Source: a bacterium (lineage in GTDB: Bacteria > Patescibacteriota > Saccharimonadia > Saccharimonadales > Saccharimonadaceae). From it: a DNA stretch of 33,685 nt. The notes beneath the pieces are model-generated. The model was not told the DNA's origin. It ran no database searches and was given only the letters and a program-made list of their open reading frames with translations. The translations under genes and the position numbers were made by a program. The DNA is taken from the NCBI GenBank assembly GCA_021779755.1, contig JAJYAA010000003.1:1-33685 (forward strand), read 5' to 3'. Within the stretch, counting starts at the first letter, position 1. Each line of letters begins with the position of its first letter. Positions 16,329-26,032 of the stretch are shown here, in pieces.

Positions 16329-17494
16329 ACAGATATTCAATTACCTATGCTCAAAATCGAGAGGACCTGATTGCATTTGGATTCTTAAAAAATGTTAAAA
16401 ACGGCTTCTATGTAGATGTGGGCGCAAACGATCCGGATATTTTCTCGGTGACAAAACGTTTTTATATGAGTGGTTGGCACGGTATTAACATTGAACCATC
16501 GCAAAAACTCTACAGTAAGCTTGCACTAAAGCGTCCGAGAGACATAAACCTTATGGTAGGTGTCGGTAGCACTAATAAGAATGGATTATTTCGCGAGTAT
16601 CCGGACGGTGATGGTCTGTCAACCTTCTCAGAAAGCATGAAAAAAGCCTATAAAGAGAATGGCTATGAACCGGCCAAGGAATACATTGATACTACTGTGC
16701 AAATTCGAACCCTCGCAGATATTTTTGATGAATATTCAACCGGTAAGATTGACTTTTTGAAGATTGACACCGAGGGCTACGAATATGAAGTAATCAGGGG
16801 CAATAACTGGAAAAAGTACAGACCAACCTTGCTATGCATCGAGGCAAATCATGTCAATAAGGACTGGCGGCCCTTACTCCTGGAGCAGGATTATTCTTTA
16901 GCGTTCTTTGATGGACTGAACGAATACTATATAGCCAATGAATCAGAAAAACTAGCAAAGGATTTTGTGTATAGCGAAGCTGTATTAAACCGTGACTATA
17001 TCAGCCTAGAGATGTACAAAACACTACAATCTTATAAAGAAGAGATAGATAAAATTGTGCGTGATAAATCTGCAGTCCATCAAACTCTTGTTGGTTCAAT
17101 TGAATATTCGAAAAAACTAGAGCAACAAGTGAGTGACATGCATCAAAGGCTAGGGGAGCTAGATTATTATATCTGGCAGTCCCGAAGATTAAAGAACTCA
17201 TTCAAGATGTTTGCTCAAGCAGTAGATGCTATAGTTCGAACCAATATCGTGAGATTTGATAACCGATTCCTAGAAAGAAAGAGTAAAATGCCTCAAGATA
17301 CGCGCGAGAAAACAATCATACTTTCCAAGAATAGGAATAAATTATTATCCTCGATACGGGCCTACGACTATGAGACAAATCTAAGCAACGATAAGTTTGA
17401 GCTGTCATCATCTGTCGTGCAGCGTTACTATGTAGATTTAGAAGCTATTTACCTCAAGATTACACGCAGAGTTATAAAAAGAGCTAAGATATAA
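16325..17494 (+). CDS. FkbM-family methyltransferase with C-terminal predicted coiled coil
   Basis: GFYVDVGANDPDIFSVTKRFYMSGWHGINIEPS; IDFLKIDTEGYEYEVIRG; heptad-like SYKEEIDKIVRDKSAVHQTLVGSIEYSKKLEQQVSDMHQRLGELDYYI. ATGA overlap with wzt. Confidence 0.85.
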   Translation: MNRYSITYAQNREDLIAFGFLKNVKNGFYVDVGANDPDIFSVTKRFYMSGWHGINIEPSQKLYSKLALKRPRDINLMVGVGSTNKNGLFREYPDGDGLSTFSESMKKAYKENGYEPAKEYIDTTVQIRTLADIFDEYSTGKIDFLKIDTEGYEYEVIRGNNWKKYRPTLLCIEANHVNKDWRPLLLEQDYSLAFFDGLNEYYIANESEKLAKDFVYSEAVLNRDYISLEMYKTLQSYKEEIDKIVRDKSAVHQTLVGSIEYSKKLEQQVSDMHQRLGELDYYIWQSRRLKNSFKMFAQAVDAIVRTNIVRFDNRFLERKSKMPQDTREKTIILSKNRNKLLSSIRAYDYETNLSNDKFELSSSVVQRYYVDLEAIYLKITRRVIKRAKI

Positions 17495-19863
17495 TGAATA
17501 ATATAATTATATTTGATTGTCAAGTTTTTCAGACAAGCGCTTGGGATCGGGGTATGGGTAAGTACTCACTCTGTTTAGTTGATGCGATCCTGAAAGAACT
17601 TCAAAATGAAGACACCCTGGTATACCTTATATTTACAAAGAACCTCACGTTGGATGATAATGCGAAAAGAACCCTTGCGCATCTCGGATCAAAAGCCAAA
17701 CATATATATCTTGATCTTGCGGTTCCCACGTCAAATAATCTTGCCATACATATGCACAATAGGTCGGCAAACACAGCGGTACTCGATGGTTATATCGGTA
17801 CCATTAGCCATCCTGGAAACTCTGTACGTTATATTATTCTGTCACTTTTTATCGATCAAGTGTGTGAAGTTTTTCCGTCAACAACAGAAAATATTCTACT
17901 TTTTTATGATTTAATTCCACTTTTGTACTCTGAGTACTACGGTGTCTTTCCGACTTACCAGATGTACCTCGCCCAGCTCAAGTCACTACTAGCTGCTGAC
18001 AAGATTATGACCATATCTCAAACTGTTGCCGATGAACTATCCGGCTTTATGGGAATACCTAAACACAGACTATGTAACATTGACGGCGGACCAATTAAAA
18101 GAGATCACATTAAGGCTATTAAACCCACCACGTTCAGGATCCCTGACAACTTTCTTCTCATGCCAACGGGTAATGATATGCGTAAGAACAATAGTCGAGC
18201 AGTGCAGGGCTTTGAAGAGTACAGGATGTCAAGTAATAACAGTGATACATACCTAATTATCACATCGACATTTGATGAAGCCACGCAACTTGATTTATCC
18301 AAGTACTCCGAGCACTTGATTTTTACAGGCAATATCCCTGAGGAAGAATTACTCTGGCTATACCACCATATGGCCTCCCTCCTGTTCTTACCCGAAAGTG
18401 AAGGCTTGGGTTTGCCTGTTCTTGAGGCGGTTGAGGTTGGCAGGCCTATCGTTTGTTCCAAAATAGCACCCTTCTTTGAAATGTCGGAAAACGCTTTTTA
18501 TTATGCAAACCATTTTGATGTTGCCGATATAGCCGACACTATCGCTGAAGCGATAAGTGGCCATAAATGGAGCGAGAAGCTAGGACGGTACCAGTTGATC
18601 ATAGATAAATATACGTGGGATAGAACAGCCTATAAAGCAGTATCCTTTATAAATCAACCAGTTGAAGTAAAGAAGCTCAATAAGCCGAAGCTGGCTATTG
18701 TTGGACCTGACCCGAGCGGCTACTCTGCCATAGGGAAGGTAATGGAACAGGCTCATCCGACCCTCTCAGATTATTTCGACATTGATTACTATATAGAAAA
18801 ACAAAAAAAGGGAAGCCTAGTGTTGAGGCCCAGCTATATTGAATATGTTGCAAGTTCTCGGCCAGTTGAGCAGTTTGATCGTGAGGCGTATGCAAGGTAC
18901 GACAAAGTCATCTATCATATAGGAAATAGTGAATTTCACATCGAGACAATTAAAAAAGCACTATATCTTCCTGGTTATGCTGTGTTCCATGATACATACC
19001 TTGAGAACATATTTTCTTCAATGATAACGACAGGTGCAATTGCAATAGAAAGGTATAATGCTGAAGTCTGGCTGAATAGTCTCGTGGGTTCTAACAAGAC
19101 AAGCATGACAGCATCGTTGTTAAATAATCAGCTTGGCGTTCTTGTGCATTCTGACTTTGCGAAAACTGCCCTTATAAGCCTCGGATTACCGGATGTTAAA
19201 ATAGAAGAAACTATTCTTGCAACAGAAGTACCGGTTCAAGAAAGCCCAAGATTATCTTCAAAAATAACCATAGGCTTAGCGGGCATTATTCATCCTATCA
19301 AAGGCATGGAGATGATAGGAAAAATGGCTCAGCTGGAAGAGTTTAGGGATGTACAATTTGAAGTGTTTGGTATGGCTATGGCAGGCCCTGAGGAGATTCA
19401 TAAACTATCAGTTTTGCCTAATGTGAATGTCTCCACTAATCTTAGCGACCATCAATTTCAGTTGAAATTGTCCCAATTGGATATCCTAGTAAATTATCGC
19501 GAGGAGTATCACGGGGAGACATCACTCTCGGTCATAGAGGCCATGAGATTAGGCGTAGTGCCTGTAGTGCGTGATACGGGATGGTATTCTGAGCTGCCTA
19601 GCGATATAGTGGTAAAACTAAAATCGACAAAAAGGCTTAGTCAGACAATTATCAACCTAATCAACGATAAAGTGCAGCTAAAGGAAAGATCAAGGCGCGC
19701 AAAGCTATATATTCAAGAAGAATTTACGTACAGCAAATATGCGCAAGATATACTCGCAATGCTTAGCAGTAGCAATAAAAGGGAAAAAGATGCCATAGCT
19801 GAGTTGCTAAAAGAAGGAAATATAGAGAAGGTATTAGATACTGTGCGGCAAGATGGAATGTAG
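17494..19863 (+). CDS. Two-domain GT4-type glycosyltransferase
   Basis: 789 aa. First GT half has LLFLPESEGLGLPVLEAVEVGRPIVCSKIAPF; second begins near KLAIVGPDPSGYSAIGKV and has NYREEYHGETSLSVIEAMRLGVVPVV. Confidence 0.85.
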   Translation: MNNIIIFDCQVFQTSAWDRGMGKYSLCLVDAILKELQNEDTLVYLIFTKNLTLDDNAKRTLAHLGSKAKHIYLDLAVPTSNNLAIHMHNRSANTAVLDGYIGTISHPGNSVRYIILSLFIDQVCEVFPSTTENILLFYDLIPLLYSEYYGVFPTYQMYLAQLKSLLAADKIMTISQTVADELSGFMGIPKHRLCNIDGGPIKRDHIKAIKPTTFRIPDNFLLMPTGNDMRKNNSRAVQGFEEYRMSSNNSDTYLIITSTFDEATQLDLSKYSEHLIFTGNIPEEELLWLYHHMASLLFLPESEGLGLPVLEAVEVGRPIVCSKIAPFFEMSENAFYYANHFDVADIADTIAEAISGHKWSEKLGRYQLIIDKYTWDRTAYKAVSFINQPVEVKKLNKPKLAIVGPDPSGYSAIGKVMEQAHPTLSDYFDIDYYIEKQKKGSLVLRPSYIEYVASSRPVEQFDREAYARYDKVIYHIGNSEFHIETIKKALYLPGYAVFHDTYLENIFSSMITTGAIAIERYNAEVWLNSLVGSNKTSMTASLLNNQLGVLVHSDFAKTALISLGLPDVKIEETILATEVPVQESPRLSSKITIGLAGIIHPIKGMEMIGKMAQLEEFRDVQFEVFGMAMAGPEEIHKLSVLPNVNVSTNLSDHQFQLKLSQLDILVNYREEYHGETSLSVIEAMRLGVVPVVRDTGWYSELPSDIVVKLKSTKRLSQTIINLINDKVQLKERSRRAKLYIQEEFTYSKYAQDILAMLSSSNKREKDAIAELLKEGNIEKVLDTVRQDGM

Positions 19864-19866
19864 TAT

Positions 19867-21000
19867 ATGAGAATAATTATTGAGGCTGATGCAATTGTTG
19901 CGGACAATATGAGTGGGATTGGCCACGCCACACTTGAAATAATTCGTGCAATGAGTTTGCAGGTCAAAGATACACGGGATAAGCTGATTATTATTATTCC
20001 CTTTGGGAAAAAAAAGAATATTTTAAAGCACAAACTAGAAGGGGTAAGTATAAGGCAACTACCACCGTTTTATAGGTACGTTAATTACGCGCTTACTAGA
20101 ACTTCTCTGCCCATTCCCATGGACTTGCTATATGGGAGGGGTATGTACATTTTCCCAAACTACAAGAATTGGTATGTTCCTTTTTCTCAATCTATTACCT
20201 TCGTGCACGATGTTGCGTTTAAAATACTACCAGACACAACGAACCCCAAGAATCTGGCGTACCTAAATGCCAATTTCGCTCGATGGCTCAAGCGTACCGA
20301 CACCATCGTTGCAATATCTGACGAGTCAAAACGCGAAATAGCTATGTATTTTCCAAAGTACGCCAACAAGATAGTGAGAATTTACTTGGGTATCGACAAG
20401 AAAACGTTTTATAAACGAAGTCCAGGAGAAGTTAATGCTACGTTAAAGAAGTATACTATAAAGCCAAGCTACTTTCTGTACGTGGGCAATATTGAACCGC
20501 GCAAGAACCTATTGACACTCCTTGATGCCTATAAAGAGTATGCAGATACGACCAAGGATGATGTGCAACTTGTTATTATAGGGGGAAGCGGATGGAACAA
20601 TGGTGAGATACTAGAACGTATTCAACAACTTGTGTCTGATGGATATGATATCAATCGTCCATCGCGCTATGTCGAGGATGATAATTTGCCGGCCATCTAC
20701 TCTGGATGCCGAGCGCTCGTGCACATAGCGCTTCATGAGGGTTTCGGGCTATCATTACTACAGGCTCAGGCTTGCGGTGCGCCAGTTGTCGCCTCAAACC
20801 TGGCAGTTTTTAAGGAGACGCTCAATGACGAGCGGCTGCTCACTGTACAAGACTCGCTGAATGCACATGAAGTTTCCGAAGCTATGAAGCGAGCGGCTGC
20901 AGGCAGCTATAAAATGGCACCATACAGGACTGCATTAACCTGGGATAATACCACCAAGGGATTATTATCACTTGCTCACGGGGCAAAACACAAAAGATAA
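19867..21000 (+). CDS. GT4-family glycosyltransferase
   Basis: YFLYVGNIEPRKNLLTLLDAYKEY; HIALHEGFGLSLLQAQACGAPVVASNLAVFKE. Confidence 0.88.
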   Translation: MRIIIEADAIVADNMSGIGHATLEIIRAMSLQVKDTRDKLIIIIPFGKKKNILKHKLEGVSIRQLPPFYRYVNYALTRTSLPIPMDLLYGRGMYIFPNYKNWYVPFSQSITFVHDVAFKILPDTTNPKNLAYLNANFARWLKRTDTIVAISDESKREIAMYFPKYANKIVRIYLGIDKKTFYKRSPGEVNATLKKYTIKPSYFLYVGNIEPRKNLLTLLDAYKEYADTTKDDVQLVIIGGSGWNNGEILERIQQLVSDGYDINRPSRYVEDDNLPAIYSGCRALVHIALHEGFGLSLLQAQACGAPVVASNLAVFKETLNDERLLTVQDSLNAHEVSEAMKRAAAGSYKMAPYRTALTWDNTTKGLLSLAHGAKHKR

Positions 21001-21061
21001 AGAGATACAAAAATATACTGCAGCTTGTATAATAATGATTAGTCTAAAAAACTAAAGAGTC

Positions 21062-21067
21062 TATAAT
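21062..21067 (+). promoter_or_regulatory. Putative -10 TATAAT immediately upstream of the GT gene at 21074
   Basis: TATAAT; predicted +1 coincides with the A of ATG 21074. Weak -35 (TTAGTC 21039-21044). Confidence 0.45.
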
Positions 21068-21073
21068 TTACCG

Positions 21074-22354
21074 ATGAAACACACGTACATAGATATAACA
21101 CAGCTCGTTCATTGGCCTGGCAGATTGACGGGTATACCGCGAGTCATGAACGAGTTGGCTGCGAGATATGCTGATGCTAAGTACACCTCCTTTGTAACAT
21201 GGGACCATCGTACAAGCTCATTTTACGAACTTGATATAGAGAAGAGTTTATCTCGTCGTGGCGAAGGTATTTTTTACAAAATGGCAGCAGAAAGAAATCC
21301 TGACGACAGACTGGTTGATGCAGGAATGGGGTTATTCAATTTTGCCAAACGAATAGGGCATAAAATTAAGCAGCTTAAACCAGGCTTGTATACTAAGATA
21401 GCATCTCGATTTAATCAAACAATACTAAGTGTGCAAGGAAAAACAATGGCAGCTAAGGCCGGCGACGACTTGTTCATTCTGTGGGGCGAATGGGCTGACG
21501 AGTCCTATAGACAAGCGGTTATTAACGTTCATAACATGGGTGTTTCGATTGTCCATATTGTTTATGACATGCTTCCTATCGTTACGCCCCAGTATTCAGG
21601 TCATTCGACCGATTCAATGAGCCATTACTATAGAGAGGTTATACCACTGAGCCGGTTGGTACTATCAATCTCAGAATCAACGAAGCGAGACTTAATAACA
21701 TGGCTTGAAAAAGAGAAGCTTTCTAAGCCAGTCGTTAAGACATTTCGGCTGGGTGATGACTTCTCATTCGTGAAGCCGCAAAAGCCCCAGCATGCAGCGT
21801 TTCGTAACAAAGATGTTCCCTTCATATTATGTGTCGGTACTATAGAGGCTCGTAAAAACCACACGTTGCTATACTATGTATATAAACTTGCGAAGGAACG
21901 CGGCATTGTGCTGCCAGGGATAGTCGCGGTTGGTCGCAAGGGATGGCAATCAGATGATATATATAATATCATCACTAGTGATCCAGACACAAAGGACCTA
22001 TTTTTGCTGATGACAGATACGTCAGATGAGGAGCTAGCATGGCTTTATGATAATTGCTTGTTTACGGTATACCCCAGTTTCTATGAAGGTTGGGGCCTAC
22101 CAGTCGCAGAGAGTATAATGCACGGCAAGGTTAGTTTAGCGAGCGACACAAGTAGCATACCAGAGATAGCAGGAGGCCTTATTGATTATTTCAGTCCTTA
22201 CTCGGCAGATGAATGTCTTGCCATGATTCAAAAGCTTCTCGTCCCTGGGCGTCTTAGGCAAGCAGAGGAGCGGATAGAAAAATATAAAAAGACATCATGG
22301 GATGATACATTTCATCAGGTACAATCGCATATGGAGGGACAATATGGCAAATAA
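21074..22354 (+). CDS. GT4-family glycosyltransferase
   Basis: PFILCVGTIEARKNHTLLYYVYKLA; TVYPSFYEGWGLPVAESIMHGKVSLASDTSSIPEIAG. Confidence 0.87.
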   Translation: MKHTYIDITQLVHWPGRLTGIPRVMNELAARYADAKYTSFVTWDHRTSSFYELDIEKSLSRRGEGIFYKMAAERNPDDRLVDAGMGLFNFAKRIGHKIKQLKPGLYTKIASRFNQTILSVQGKTMAAKAGDDLFILWGEWADESYRQAVINVHNMGVSIVHIVYDMLPIVTPQYSGHSTDSMSHYYREVIPLSRLVLSISESTKRDLITWLEKEKLSKPVVKTFRLGDDFSFVKPQKPQHAAFRNKDVPFILCVGTIEARKNHTLLYYVYKLAKERGIVLPGIVAVGRKGWQSDDIYNIITSDPDTKDLFLLMTDTSDEELAWLYDNCLFTVYPSFYEGWGLPVAESIMHGKVSLASDTSSIPEIAGGLIDYFSPYSADECLAMIQKLLVPGRLRQAEERIEKYKKTSWDDTFHQVQSHMEGQYGK

Positions 22355-23495
22355 CTTACTCAGAGTACTCAATTTTAGTACCCACAACGAGGACTGTGGT
22401 ATTGGTAAATACCAAGAGGGATTTTTGTATACTCTACAGAATTCAAACAAGGTAAAGAGTGTATTTTTCCCCACATCTCCTAATATATTACGAATTATGA
22501 CAAGTGAAGAAAAACGAGGCGTATTTACTGAATTGCGGCGAGAAATAGCTCAGTATGATATTCTGCACGTGCAACACGAGTTTTCATTTTTACACAGCGT
22601 TGACTTTGTCACGATTGCACGAATAGCCAAAGAGATGAACAAGAAGCTAGTTATTACGGTGCACACATCACCGACACTCGCTTACGAAAAACCACATCTT
22701 AATGGTTTCGGGCCTCGTAGCGTCTTACGCTATGCGAGACAGAAGAAGCGCAAGTTTTATTTCGATAGAATGTTTACCTTTGCTGTTCGATTGGCAGATA
22801 TGGTGATTGTGCATAACGAGGCCACTGTAAAGGCGCTCATTGATCTGGGTGTAGAAAGAGCACGGATTACATCGATTATATTGCCAGTCCCAAAGATTAG
22901 CCACTCCCCTAAAAGTTACCTAATCACCGAAAAGTTGCACAAACAGCCGGGCGATACGATATTAGCCATGACGGGATTTCTCCACCAATTCAAGGGTCTT
23001 GATCATGCGGTGAAAGCACTGACCTATCTGCCAGCTAATTATAAACTAGCCATTATTGGCGGTATGCACATGGACCATGATACAAAGATATACAATAATC
23101 TGACTGATCTTATTCGTGAACTCGGTCTACAGGATAGGGTGTATATAACCGGATATATTGAAGATGATGCGACACTCAATGCGCTTATACGAGAATGTGA
23201 CATCTGTATATACCCTTATGATAAGAAATATTACTCTAATATATCATCAGCTTCGCTTAATAATGGTTTTGCCAATCACAAGCCTGTTGTTGCATATCCA
23301 ACAGACTCATTTATCGAGCTTAATAAGAAATTTGATTCTATGGTTCTGCCGAGCGCCTTTGCTTACTACGAATTGGCTCGTGAAATTGCGCGTCTTGATC
23401 TAGACATGGGTGTTAAAAGGTCCAAGAAATTTGCGCAGGAGCATAGCTACGAGGTTGTTACAGAATCACTTATCGATATATATAATAAACTGTAA
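22344..23495 (+). CDS. GT4-family glycosyltransferase
   Basis: LRVLNFSTHNEDCGIGKYQEGF; ILAMTGFLHQFKGLDHAVKAL; ICIYPYDKKYYSNISSASLNNGFANHKPVVAYP. ATG 22344 has GGAGGG upstream; preferred over 22302. Confidence 0.85.
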   Translation: MANNLLRVLNFSTHNEDCGIGKYQEGFLYTLQNSNKVKSVFFPTSPNILRIMTSEEKRGVFTELRREIAQYDILHVQHEFSFLHSVDFVTIARIAKEMNKKLVITVHTSPTLAYEKPHLNGFGPRSVLRYARQKKRKFYFDRMFTFAVRLADMVIVHNEATVKALIDLGVERARITSIILPVPKISHSPKSYLITEKLHKQPGDTILAMTGFLHQFKGLDHAVKALTYLPANYKLAIIGGMHMDHDTKIYNNLTDLIRELGLQDRVYITGYIEDDATLNALIRECDICIYPYDKKYYSNISSASLNNGFANHKPVVAYPTDSFIELNKKFDSMVLPSAFAYYELAREIARLDLDMGVKRSKKFAQEHSYEVVTESLIDIYNKL

Positions 23496-23514
23496 GAATC
23501 TTGAGGTCATGTTA

Positions 23515-26031
23515 CTACCTAACCGTAATCGGCCAATTGATTAGTAGATCATCCAACCAATACTGATTTTCTACAAGTGGTCGAAAGTACTCGGTGGATG
23601 TGGTCGCGGTGCTGGGTGTTGTGATATTGAACAGGAACGTACCTACCTGTCCAGGTCCCACCGAGGCTTCATTAAGAGCCGCTGGCCGATCGTCACCGGT
23701 ACCAATCCAGGTGTTATTTGCGAAAGCGCTAACACGGTCCTGCGGATTACTTGTGCCTAGATGCACAGGAAGTGAACCCGAGTCGTTTGTCCAAGTGGTC
23801 CAGCTTATATTTTTTATAACAAGCTTAAGATAGTACGTTGTATTAACGGTAGCATTTGTTAGATCTGCCGGTATAGTCATGGCTGCATCACTATAAGCCG
23901 ACTGACTAACGTATGAGACTGCGGTAGCAGGAGTATCATAGGTAACTGGTATGTACATACCGACGTCGTTCATCCAGGCAACGCCTTCTGTGACTGGGGT
24001 AAAATGCTCCAGATATGATGTGCCGTTCTGTTGCATGCCTGCCTGCATCCAGAATGCGAATGTTCCTACCTGCCCTGGAGCTACACTTGCTTCTTGTAGC
24101 GTTGCAGGCCGGTTTATAGCCGTCCACGAACTGTCATAAAACGCACTTGATCGGTTCTGAGGCCCACTTGTTCCTAGGCGGGTAGGATTTGGGCCAGAAT
24201 TAACCCAGGTGGTATTACCCGTGTTGAGGGCCTTGACAACAACATAGAATCGCTTAGTGTTTGGCGTCAACTGTGGATTAAAAATCGTCTGCATCGTGCT
24301 ATCGGTATAGACTCCTTGGCTTGCAAAACTCCACTCCGGAGTAGGTGGCGCAACGGTGAACGGAAGGTACATACCGATGTTATTCATCCAGCTTAGTCCT
24401 TCGGTAAGGGGGGTGAAATACTCCTTGTATGAGCCGTATGTAGTCGGTGCGGTTATTTTGAATGCGAATGTTCCTACCTGCCCTGGAGCTACACTTGCTT
24501 CTTGTAGCGTTGCAGGCCGGTTTATAGCCGTCCACGAACTGTCATAAAACGCACTTGATCGGTTCTGAGGCCCACTTGTTCCTAGCCGGGTAGGATTTGG
24601 GCCAGAATTAACCCAGGTGGTATTACCCGTGTTGAGGGCCTTGAACTGTACATAATAAGATTGACCAGGCGCAAGGTCGTTTGTATTGAGCGGCTGGGTG
24701 TAGGCGCTATCTAGAAACGCCCCCTCATAGACAAGATTATAATTTGGTGTTGGAGGAAGAGTCGCGACTGGCCAGAATTGACCTATGTCATTTGTCCAAG
24801 ATATGCCTTCTGCCAGAAGATTAAAGTTCTCATCTGAGGCAATGTAGGTAGCTGGGGTATGTATTATGAAATCAAAGGTACCGTTACTGCCCGGTGCAAC
24901 GCTGGACTCATTCATAGTAGTAGGCCGCGTACAGCTAATCCATGAGCTGTCACACACAACACTAAGCCTATTCTGTGGCGCATTAGTACCTACGCGCATC
25001 GGATTAGGACCTGTATTTGACCAGGTTTGGCTTCCGATATTCTCGGCAACTAACCTGAAGTAATAATTAGTATTAGGGCTTAAGTCATTAGTATTGACGG
25101 CAAGAGTATGTGCTGCATCAGAGTAGGCCTGCTGATCCATGATTCTCCATCCGTAGTTGTATGCATGGGTAGAGTAAAACCAATCGTTAAATATGCGCCA
25201 GTAGTTCCTGTTCCCATATGCGCTACAGTTATCACCAGATCCGTATAGATTATTTAAGGCGGCAGCATTTGGCTGGTAGGGGGTGTAGTTGTATAGCCCG
25301 GCTGTCGCGTAGTTTGCAATCGTAACAGTACTCGCACCACAGGCTGTATTAGGGTTGTACCCAATTGAGTTATCCTGGAATGGCACATACCGGTAGTTAG
25401 AAGGTGTCGTCTTGTAGAGATTAAATTGGCGCGCGGCATTCATGACTTGATTGTAGAAGCCCTCATATGTAGGATCGCAGGGGGCGGTATCGGGACAGCC
25501 ATACCCCATCGCGTTCCTGTACTGGCTTGGAAGTGGCCATGTATCGGTGACGAGAGGACCAGATGACTCCTTTTGAATAATAGTAATTAATGCGCGTGGG
25601 CTAACGCCATAAGTGTCGGCAGCGTTTTTGATAATCTGTGCTGCACTGATTGCGCCTGTTGGAATGACATTAGTACCAAGGTTGTTTATGTCTTGATCAC
25701 TTCGAGGTACTTGATAATAGTCCTTCAGACACACATATGGCGGGCCTGGCCATCCTTGAGTTGCAGCATACTGAGCATCTGTCAGGCCTGTATTACCATA
25801 GGGTTGTGTTCCGCTGGTGTCACAAACAGGAACTTTTGTATTGAGCACATTCTGAACATCTTGGACGGTTGGAAGATCGCTGTTGTTGTAAAATACGCCA
25901 TCGTCAGTAATGTTACCTGCTGACCATTCACTGCCCGAAACAGCGTATGCTTGACCGACAGACATAAACGCAATAATAATCGTGCCGAACACAAAGAAAG
26001 AGAATAAAACTATACTATAGACTCTTTTCAT
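23515..26031 (-). CDS. Secreted lysozyme/transglycosylase-like protein with four C-terminal Ig-like (NBR1-type?) repeats
   Basis: Signal peptide; AAQIIKNAADTYGVSPRALITIIQKESSGPLV (lysozyme-like Glu helix); four repeated modules with W-N-G-P-x-R-x-GT-x-PQ-R ... VAPGQVGTFAF. Confidence 0.75.
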   Translation of the reverse strand: MKRVYSIVLFSFFVFGTIIIAFMSVGQAYAVSGSEWSAGNITDDGVFYNNSDLPTVQDVQNVLNTKVPVCDTSGTQPYGNTGLTDAQYAATQGWPGPPYVCLKDYYQVPRSDQDINNLGTNVIPTGAISAAQIIKNAADTYGVSPRALITIIQKESSGPLVTDTWPLPSQYRNAMGYGCPDTAPCDPTYEGFYNQVMNAARQFNLYKTTPSNYRYVPFQDNSIGYNPNTACGASTVTIANYATAGLYNYTPYQPNAAALNNLYGSGDNCSAYGNRNYWRIFNDWFYSTHAYNYGWRIMDQQAYSDAAHTLAVNTNDLSPNTNYYFRLVAENIGSQTWSNTGPNPMRVGTNAPQNRLSVVCDSSWISCTRPTTMNESSVAPGSNGTFDFIIHTPATYIASDENFNLLAEGISWTNDIGQFWPVATLPPTPNYNLVYEGAFLDSAYTQPLNTNDLAPGQSYYVQFKALNTGNTTWVNSGPNPTRLGTSGPQNRSSAFYDSSWTAINRPATLQEASVAPGQVGTFAFKITAPTTYGSYKEYFTPLTEGLSWMNNIGMYLPFTVAPPTPEWSFASQGVYTDSTMQTIFNPQLTPNTKRFYVVVKALNTGNTTWVNSGPNPTRLGTSGPQNRSSAFYDSSWTAINRPATLQEASVAPGQVGTFAFWMQAGMQQNGTSYLEHFTPVTEGVAWMNDVGMYIPVTYDTPATAVSYVSQSAYSDAAMTIPADLTNATVNTTYYLKLVIKNISWTTWTNDSGSLPVHLGTSNPQDRVSAFANNTWIGTGDDRPAALNEASVGPGQVGTFLFNITTPSTATTSTEYFRPLVENQYWLDDLLINWPITVR
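24052..24236 (-). repeat. 185-bp internal repeat, copy A
   Basis: Matches 24460-24644 at offset 408 bp with one visible mismatch (24178 vs 24586). Confidence 0.92.
24460..24644 (-). repeat. 185-bp internal repeat, copy B
   Basis: See copy A; encodes the same peptide KALNTGNTTWVNSGPNPTRLGTSGPQNRSSAFYDSSWTAINRPATLQEASVAPGQVGTFAF. Confidence 0.92.
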
Positions 26032-26032
26032 A

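Noticed and set aside
21039-21055. TTAGT...ACTAA small inverted repeat upstream of the GT gene at 21074
   Set aside because: Five-bp stem in AT-rich DNA; easily expected by chance and overlaps the presumed promoter spacer.
23594-25063. Plus-strand ORFs with repeated peptides (NANVPTCPGATLASCSVAGRFIAVHELS)
   Set aside because: The repetition comes from the 185-bp repeat of the minus-strand gene; these are antisense shadows, not a repeat family.
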